Origin: Halomonas ventosae
GTDB lineage: Bacteria; Pseudomonadota; Gammaproteobacteria; Pseudomonadales; Halomonadaceae
Reading direction: 5' to 3'
NCBI RefSeq assembly: GCF_004363555.1
Contig: NZ_SNZJ01000010.1
Span: 62,001-126,000, forward strand
Length of the DNA stretch: 64,000 bases
How positions within the stretch are numbered: position 1 is the first letter of the stretch; the number at the start of each line of letters is the position of its first letter. Positions 55,285 through 64,000 of this stretch are shown in pieces. Position numbers and translations under genes: made by a program. The notes under the pieces were generated by a model, which did not search any database, was not told where the DNA came from, and saw only the letters and a list, made by a program, of their open reading frames with translations.

Positions 55285-55740
55285 ATGAGCAATGAATATC
55301 GTCATGTCCTGGTCGCCGTCGACCTGACCAAGGACTCCCACAAGGTCCTGGAGCGGGCGATGCAGATCGCCGACCGCAACAAGGCCAAGCTGTCCATCAT
55401 GCATACCCTGGAGCCGCTGGGCTTCGCCTATGGCGGCGACATTCCCATGGACCTCACCAGCATCCAGGACCAGCTCGACGAACACGCCAAGCAGCGCCTG
55501 GCGGAGATCGCCGACACCCATGTTCCCCGCGAGAACCAGCACGTGGTGGTGGGCATGCCCGATACCGAGATCCACCGCTTCGCCGAGGAGCATGACGTCG
55601 ACCTGATCGTGGTCGGCTCCCACGGCCGCCATGGCTTCGCCCTGCTGCTCGGCTCCACCTCCACTGGCGTGCTGCACGGCGCTCAGTGCGACGTGCTGGC
55701 CGTACGGGTGGGCGCCAAGGGCGAGAAGAGCGAGGAGTAA
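55285..55740 (+). CDS. Universal stress protein, UspA family
   Basis: A 151-residue single Usp domain: HVLVAVDLTKDSHKVLERAM at the N-terminus, LIVVGSHGRHGFALLLGSTS as the ATP-binding loop (G-2x-G-9x-G-S/T pattern), ending CDVLAVRVG. UspA proteins accumulate in growth arrest and stress. GGAGAG precedes the ATG. Single gene ending at a hairpin. Confidence 0.95.
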   Translation: MSNEYRHVLVAVDLTKDSHKVLERAMQIADRNKAKLSIMHTLEPLGFAYGGDIPMDLTSIQDQLDEHAKQRLAEIADTHVPRENQHVVVGMPDTEIHRFAEEHDVDLIVVGSHGRHGFALLLGSTSTGVLHGAQCDVLAVRVGAKGEKSEE

Positions 55741-55761
55741 CCCCCCTCGCCCCGATAGACC

Positions 55762-55788
55762 GCAAGGGCGCCCCAGGGGCGCCCTTGC
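55762..55788. terminator. Hairpin between usp and the convergent ABC-F gene
   Basis: GCAAGGGCGCCC (55762-55773) pairs with GGGCGCCCTTGC (55777-55788), followed by CGTTT on the plus strand. Confidence 0.7.
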
Positions 55789-55823
55789 CGTTTGGGGCCC
55801 GACGCCAGCGACGCCTCGCCCTG

Positions 55824-57755
<1,932 letters not shown>

Positions 57756-57855
57756 GCGCTCACCTCTTCATTCATCGAGGGCGCTAGTGTAACGCATGGC
57801 CGGCCCGGCGTGGCGACGGGTACAATGCGCGCCTGATCCCAGAAGGAGTTCCGCC

Positions 57856-58743
57856 TTGGTTGCCCCGACCGACACCTTCGACGACGTCCTGCCCGAGGCA
57901 CTGCGCTTCACCTCGCCCGCCCCACTGGTGGACATCGGCGCCAACCTGACCCACGAGAGCTTCGCCCGCGACCTTGAGGCGACGATCCAGCGCGCCCGGG
58001 CGGCGAACGTGACCACCCTGATCCTCACCGGCACCGACCGCGAGCACGCCGAGCAGGCCGTGGCGCTGGCCCGGCGCCACCCGGGGCTCTTCGCCACCGC
58101 CGGGGTGCACCCTCATGACGCCAGCCGCTGGGACCCGGCGCTCGCGCGCGCGATGCGCGACCTGCACCGCCAGCCCGAGGTGGTGGCGGTGGGCGAGTGC
58201 GGCCTGGACTTCAACCGCAACTTTTCCACTCCCGCCGAGCAGGAGCGCGCCTTCGAGGCCCAGCTCGGCCTGGCGGCGGAGAGCGGCAAGCCACTGTTCC
58301 TCCATGAGCGGGATGCCGGCCGGCGCATGCGCGAGATGCTGCATACCTGGCGAGACGATATCGCCGATGCGGTGATCCACTGCTTCACCGCCGACCGCGA
58401 GACCCTCTACGGCTACCGGGATCTGGACCTGCATATCGGCCTGACCGGCTGGCTGTGCGACGAGCGTCGCGGCCACCACCTGCGCGAACTGGTCAGCGAG
58501 ATTCCCCTGGACCGGCTGATGGTGGAGACCGACTGCCCGTACCTGCTGCCGCGCAATTTACCTGCCAAACTCAAGGGCAGACGCCACGAACCGGCGCTGC
58601 TGCCCTGGATCGTGCGGGAGATCGCCCACTGGCGGGGCATGGACGAGGCCGAACTGGCCCGAGCCACCACCGCGACCGCGCTCGCCTTCTTCCGCCTGCC
58701 GGCGGGCGAGACGCACCGCACCAACGAACATGAGGAGCCCTGA
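57856..58743 (+). CDS. TatD-family metal-dependent hydrolase
   Basis: A 295-residue TIM-barrel nuclease-like protein. Metal and active-site motifs: DIGANLTHESF (the first metal His of most TatD is replaced by Asn here, INLTH type), GVHPHDASRW, VGECGLDFNR, FLHERDAG, IHCFTADRE and VETDCPYLLPRNL. The TTG at 57856 is chosen because AAGGAG lies 7 bases upstream; the frame opens earlier at 57796 without a ribosome site. TatD proteins are 3'-5' exonucleases or deacylases. The next gene starts one base after the stop, so they are co-transcribed. Confidence 0.92.
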   Translation: MVAPTDTFDDVLPEALRFTSPAPLVDIGANLTHESFARDLEATIQRARAANVTTLILTGTDREHAEQAVALARRHPGLFATAGVHPHDASRWDPALARAMRDLHRQPEVVAVGECGLDFNRNFSTPAEQERAFEAQLGLAAESGKPLFLHERDAGRRMREMLHTWRDDIADAVIHCFTADRETLYGYRDLDLHIGLTGWLCDERRGHHLRELVSEIPLDRLMVETDCPYLLPRNLPAKLKGRRHEPALLPWIVREIAHWRGMDEAELARATTATALAFFRLPAGETHRTNEHEEP

Positions 58744-58744
58744 C

Positions 58745-59299
58745 ATGGCCGGCCCCGAGAGCAAGGAGATTCCCGGCTTCATCGCCGTCGAGACCGGTGA
58801 GGACGGCGCATTGCCGCTGGCCATCGCCTGGACGCTGCCCGATGGGCGGGTCAAGCATACCCTGATCCAGCCGGACGATGACTGGCTGGACAGCGAGATG
58901 GTGTCGCTTGGCGAGTACAGCCTGGAGGAGCTCAACAGCATGGGCGTGAGCCCGCTGGACGTGATCCGCGAGCTGGAGAACGACCATTTCAGCGCGACGC
59001 TCTACACGGCCGGCGTGAGTGATGACGAGGCGGCGATCTCACGACTCTTCGACACCTACGGCCTCGACCCCTTCGTCGAACTGGCCCCGGCAGACAGCCT
59101 CTATCATGAGCTCGAGCCCGGCGACTGGTCCCGGGCCCGGGGCGAGCTGTTCGGCGAGATGGGCCTCGAACCGCTGCGTCCCGAGCACGAGGTGGCGGTG
59201 ATGCTCAACCTGCACCAGCGCCTCACCCCGGGCGTCGCGCCGCCCGAGGCTACCCCCTTCGATGGCCGCCTGCTGGACGGCGACGACGTCGACGACTGA
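58745..59299 (+). CDS. Uncharacterised protein with degenerate DEDD-exonuclease-like N-terminus
   Basis: A 184-residue protein. The start FIAVETGEDGALPLAIAWTL, then PDGRVKHTLIQPDDDWL, recalls the first motif region of DEDDh exonucleases (DxExT, then PIEIGWV and IRP), but the first catalytic Asp is Ala, so nuclease activity is doubtful. The remainder is acidic. GAGGAG lies before the ATG, which begins one base after the tatD stop. The partnership with a TatD nuclease supports a nucleic-acid role, as an inference. Confidence 0.65.
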   Translation: MAGPESKEIPGFIAVETGEDGALPLAIAWTLPDGRVKHTLIQPDDDWLDSEMVSLGEYSLEELNSMGVSPLDVIRELENDHFSATLYTAGVSDDEAAISRLFDTYGLDPFVELAPADSLYHELEPGDWSRARGELFGEMGLEPLRPEHEVAVMLNLHQRLTPGVAPPEATPFDGRLLDGDDVDD

Positions 59300-59315
59300 G
59301 CGGGCCCCAGGGTAG

Positions 59316-61487
<2,172 letters not shown>

Positions 61488-61523
61488 GGTCGGCCTCCGG
61501 TCGGCTGGACACTGCCCTACAGC

Positions 61524-62099
61524 CTAGTCGATCGCCTCGACGGGCCGCGATCCCGCCGACGCGAGCCGACGGTGCCCGGCTGCCACGGCCTGCTCGAGAC
61601 TGGCCCCTTCCCGGTAGAAGGCCGCCAGCGCCCGCCGGAAGGCCGCCGCGCGCGCCGGCAGGCCCTCGCGCAGGTAGCGCTCGGCGCGCGCCTCGACCCG
61701 CGCCTGGAAGCCCTCGCGGTCGACCTCCACCTCGCCCAGGTTGTCGACGCTGACGCTGAAGGGCCGGCCGCAGGCCTCGGAGAAGAGCCGCTCCAGTGCC
61801 TGGGGCGCCACCTCCACCGCCTCGAAGTCGCGCTGCTGGCGGGCATCCCGGCCGTCGGGCAGGTACCAGTAGCCGTAGTCCTCGAGCCGTCGCCGGCGGG
61901 CCCCGGCGATGCACCAGTGGCTGACCTCGTGCAGGGCGCTGGCGAAGAAGCCCCGGGCGAAGATCACCCGGTGCCAGGGGGAGGCCTCGTCGGCCGGCAG
62001 GTAGAGCGGCTCGTCGCCGCCGCGCACCAGGCGGGTCCGGTAGCGGGGCAGGAAGAGGCCGTCGAACAGCGCAATGACATCCTCGAGTCGGTGGCTCAC
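61524..62099 (-). CDS. epmC: Elongation factor P hydroxylase
   Basis: A 191-residue EpmC/YfcM protein. The conserved block FFASALHEVSHWCIAGARRR, with the metal-binding HExxH-like HEVSH, and DYGYWYLPDGRDARQQRDFE are the family signature. EpmC hydroxylates the beta-lysylated lysine of EF-P. It lies 36 bases upstream of the fused E1 gene on the same strand. The EF-P, epmA and epmB genes are not in the window. Confidence 0.93.
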   Translation of the reverse strand: MSHRLEDVIALFDGLFLPRYRTRLVRGGDEPLYLPADEASPWHRVIFARGFFASALHEVSHWCIAGARRRRLEDYGYWYLPDGRDARQQRDFEAVEVAPQALERLFSEACGRPFSVSVDNLGEVEVDREGFQARVEARAERYLREGLPARAAAFRRALAAFYREGASLEQAVAAGHRRLASAGSRPVEAID

Positions 62100-62248
62100 G
62101 CAGGCTCCTGGAAGGCATAAAGGGCGCCATTATAGGGGCAAGGCCGCGCGGCGCGAAAATCGCCGCCTCCTGATAGACTGGACGGCCTGTCGGCGCTCGT
62201 CCCGGGCCGGACGCTGCCGACTCACCCTCGACGCATGGAGCTGCTGCC

Positions 62249-63697
62249 TTGGCCTCGTTCGCCTCACGCCTGCTGGCCACCAGCCGCAAGGAAACGCGTC
62301 CGCTGATGCGCCTGGCGCTGCCCATCTGCGGGGCCCAGCTGGCCCAGGCCGGGATGAGCGTCGTCGACGTGATGATGACCGGGCGACTCAGCGCCACTGA
62401 CCTGGCGGCGGTCTCGGTGGGTTCCAGCCTGTGGATGCCGCTGATGCTGTTCATGACCGGCACCCTGATGGGGCTGACGCCGATCGTCGCCCAGTTGCTG
62501 GGGGGCGGCCGCACGGCGGGGATCCGCCCCAGCGTCCACCAGGCACTGTGGATCGCCCTCGCCCTGGGCATGGTCGCCGCGGTGCTGCTGTGGTTCACGG
62601 TGATGCCGATCTTTCGCCTGATGGCGGTGCCCGAGGAGGTCGCCGGGCGCGCCGCCGCCTACCTGGCCGCCGTGGCCTTCGGCATGCCCGGGGTGGCCCT
62701 CTTCCAGGCGCTGCGCGCCTTCTCGGACGGCATGAACCATACCCGACCGTCGCTGTGGATCAGTCTGGTCGGCCTCGGCGTGAACATCCCCTGCAACTTC
62801 GTGCTGATCTACGGCGGCGAGGGGCTGACGGGACTGTTCGGCGACTGGCTGCCCGGCAGCGTGCAGGGCCTGCCGGCCCTCGGCGCCCTGGGCTGTGGCA
62901 TTGCCACCGCGATCTCCATGTGGGTGATGGGCCTGGCGATGATCGCCTACACCCGGCACTCCCGGGCCTACGGGGACGTCGCGCTCTGGCACTCGCCCAC
63001 GCCCCTGCGCTGGCAGCTGATCGGCGAGCTGCTGCACGTGGGCATGCCCATCGGCGTGGCGATCTTCGTGGAGGTGACGCTGTTTACCCTGATCGCCCTG
63101 TTCATTGCCAGCCTCGGCGAGATCACCGTGGCGGCCCACCAGGTGGCGCTCAACTACACCTCGATCCTCTTCATGCTGCCGCTCTCCCTGGGCATGGCCC
63201 TGACCGTGCGGGTCGGCAACACCCTGGGGCAGGGCCGCCCTGAAGCCGCCCGACTGGTGGCCTGGCACGGCATCCTGGTGGCGCTGGCCGTGGCGGGGCT
63301 CAACAGCCTGCTGCTGTGGCTCACCGCCGAACCGGTGATCGGGCTATATACTCATGACAGCGAGGTGGCACGCCTCACCCTGTCGCTGGTCGGACTGGCC
63401 ATGATCTTCCAGGTCTCGGACTCGTTACAGGTCAACCTGGCCGGGGCCCTGCGCGGCTACAAGGACACCCGGATCATCATGCTGATCACCCTGCTGGCCT
63501 ACTGGCTGGTAGGGCTGGGGGGCGGCCACTGGCTGGGACGACACGGCCTGTTCGGGTGGATCGGACCGCTGGGCGTGCATGGTTACTGGATCGGCCTGAT
63601 CGCCGGCCTGACGACGGCTGCGGTACTGCTGGGCGAGCGACTCAGGCGCATGAGCAAGGCGATAGTCCATGGAGAGATCGAGATTCCCGTCGAGTGA
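62249..63697 (+). CDS. norM: MATE-family multidrug/Na+ antiporter, NorM-like
   Basis: A 482-residue transporter with 12 hydrophobic segments in two MatE halves (about 15-180 and 245-420), including LALPICGAQLAQAGMSVVDVMM at the start and VAAHQVALNYTSILFMLPLSLG in the second half. NorM exports cationic drugs using Na+ or H+. The start is TTG with GGAG 8 bases upstream. The 3' end overlaps the next gene by 29 bases. Confidence 0.93.
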   Translation: MASFASRLLATSRKETRPLMRLALPICGAQLAQAGMSVVDVMMTGRLSATDLAAVSVGSSLWMPLMLFMTGTLMGLTPIVAQLLGGGRTAGIRPSVHQALWIALALGMVAAVLLWFTVMPIFRLMAVPEEVAGRAAAYLAAVAFGMPGVALFQALRAFSDGMNHTRPSLWISLVGLGVNIPCNFVLIYGGEGLTGLFGDWLPGSVQGLPALGALGCGIATAISMWVMGLAMIAYTRHSRAYGDVALWHSPTPLRWQLIGELLHVGMPIGVAIFVEVTLFTLIALFIASLGEITVAAHQVALNYTSILFMLPLSLGMALTVRVGNTLGQGRPEAARLVAWHGILVALAVAGLNSLLLWLTAEPVIGLYTHDSEVARLTLSLVGLAMIFQVSDSLQVNLAGALRGYKDTRIIMLITLLAYWLVGLGGGHWLGRHGLFGWIGPLGVHGYWIGLIAGLTTAAVLLGERLRRMSKAIVHGEIEIPVE

Positions 63698-64000
63698 TCG
63701 CAGGGGCGTGACCTGCCTCGGGCGAGGCATGCTGCTGGCCGTGATGCTGACGCTGATGGCCGGCTGCGGCGAGGGCGAGAGCGAGACCCTGTTGGGCGAC
63801 TACCAGCAGCGCCTGGCCGAGACCCTGGGCGTCGAGGCACCTGAGCGCGCCTCCCCGGACAACATCGGCGCCTTCCCCGAGCAGGACGAGCGGCTGTTCG
63901 AGATTGCCGAGACCCGCGAGGGCATGCTCGATATCTATGCCCTGCGCGAGTGCCACATCGCCAACCTCGTGGCGGGACGCAACAACCAGCTCGGCAAGGT
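63669..64000 (+). CDS. DUF3080-family lipoprotein, N-terminal part (3' truncated by window)
   Basis: The frame runs to the window end (110 complete codons). A signal peptide with lipobox LMAGC (about residues 29-33) predicts an outer-membrane lipoprotein. The mature start LLGDYQQRLAETLGVEAPE and ALRECHIANLVAGRNNQLGK match DUF3080 proteins of Halomonas and Pseudomonas. The start overlaps the MATE gene by 29 bases; the internal ATG 20 codons later (63729) is an alternative that still keeps the signal peptide. Confidence 0.82.
   Translation, partial: MERSRFPSSDRRGVTCLGRGMLLAVMLTLMAGCGEGESETLLGDYQQRLAETLGVEAPERASPDNIGAFPEQDERLFEIAETREGMLDIYALRECHIANLVAGRNNQLGK

Overview
The window reads as the chromosome of a Halomonas-like (Halomonadaceae) gammaproteobacterium. 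Protein-coding stretches are GC-rich, which also produces many long antisense open frames. The content fits a halophilic heterotroph: Trk potassium uptake, fadBA, a SlyA-type regulator, EF-P hydroxylase, a DUF5924/DUF2914 protein and a DUF3080 lipoprotein. No rRNA, tRNA, CRISPR array or phage gene was recognised. The taxonomic call is inference from protein resemblance.

Bases 1-15,600 are core-like: the end of an M14 peptidase, acetyltransferases, a Cu/Zn-type permease, an FMN reductase, M48 and M42 peptidases, a PRPP-synthetase/AMP-phosphorylase-like pair, a K+ channel, and a tight four-gene operon trkH - KdpD-like kinase - kdpE-like regulator - trkA. The kinase lacks the classical N-terminal KdpD domain. 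Bases 15,600-22,500 hold AT-richer gaps carrying three copies of a short repeat and a decayed group II intron. Between them lie a CNNM/CorC protein and a nickel-resistance-like cluster: membrane-anchored acidic protein, HupE/UreJ, His-rich protein, InrS-type sensor and NreB/NrsD-like MFS exporter. Two matching G-tract operators tie the cluster together. Bases 22,500-29,143 hold a porin, a catabolic operon (2OG oxygenase - DddP-like M24 enzyme - mmsA) with a divergent LysR regulator and a perfect operator-like palindrome, a YbhB protein and a flavodoxin-like reductase.

Bases 29,144-47,628 look like an acquired island, bracketed by a 99-bp imperfect direct repeat of the flavodoxin gene's 3' end. 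It contains an exported DUF3604 - HupE/UreJ - PpiC operon and a short integron cassette array without an integrase (DUF1254, DUF4239 and a truncated second DUF1254, with two attC sites). It also encodes a receiver protein, a FixL-like membrane kinase and a FixJ-like regulator, then a series of envelope proteins: a beta-barrel, a glycine zipper, DUF3313, a second barrel, SYLF and a PlpD-like patatin autotransporter. Four transcription units of the island share a promoter element, GGNCC-AA-GGNCC, followed 21-22 nt later by YCTANRCY, always in the same orientation relative to the gene. This suggests one regulon run by the island's own two-component system.

Bases 47,700-64,000 return to core genes: an orphan TAXI binding protein, fadBA, DUF5924, SlyA, UspA, the ABC-F ATPase Uup, TatD, a fused E1 alpha/beta dehydrogenase, epmC, a MATE exporter and the start of a DUF3080 lipoprotein.
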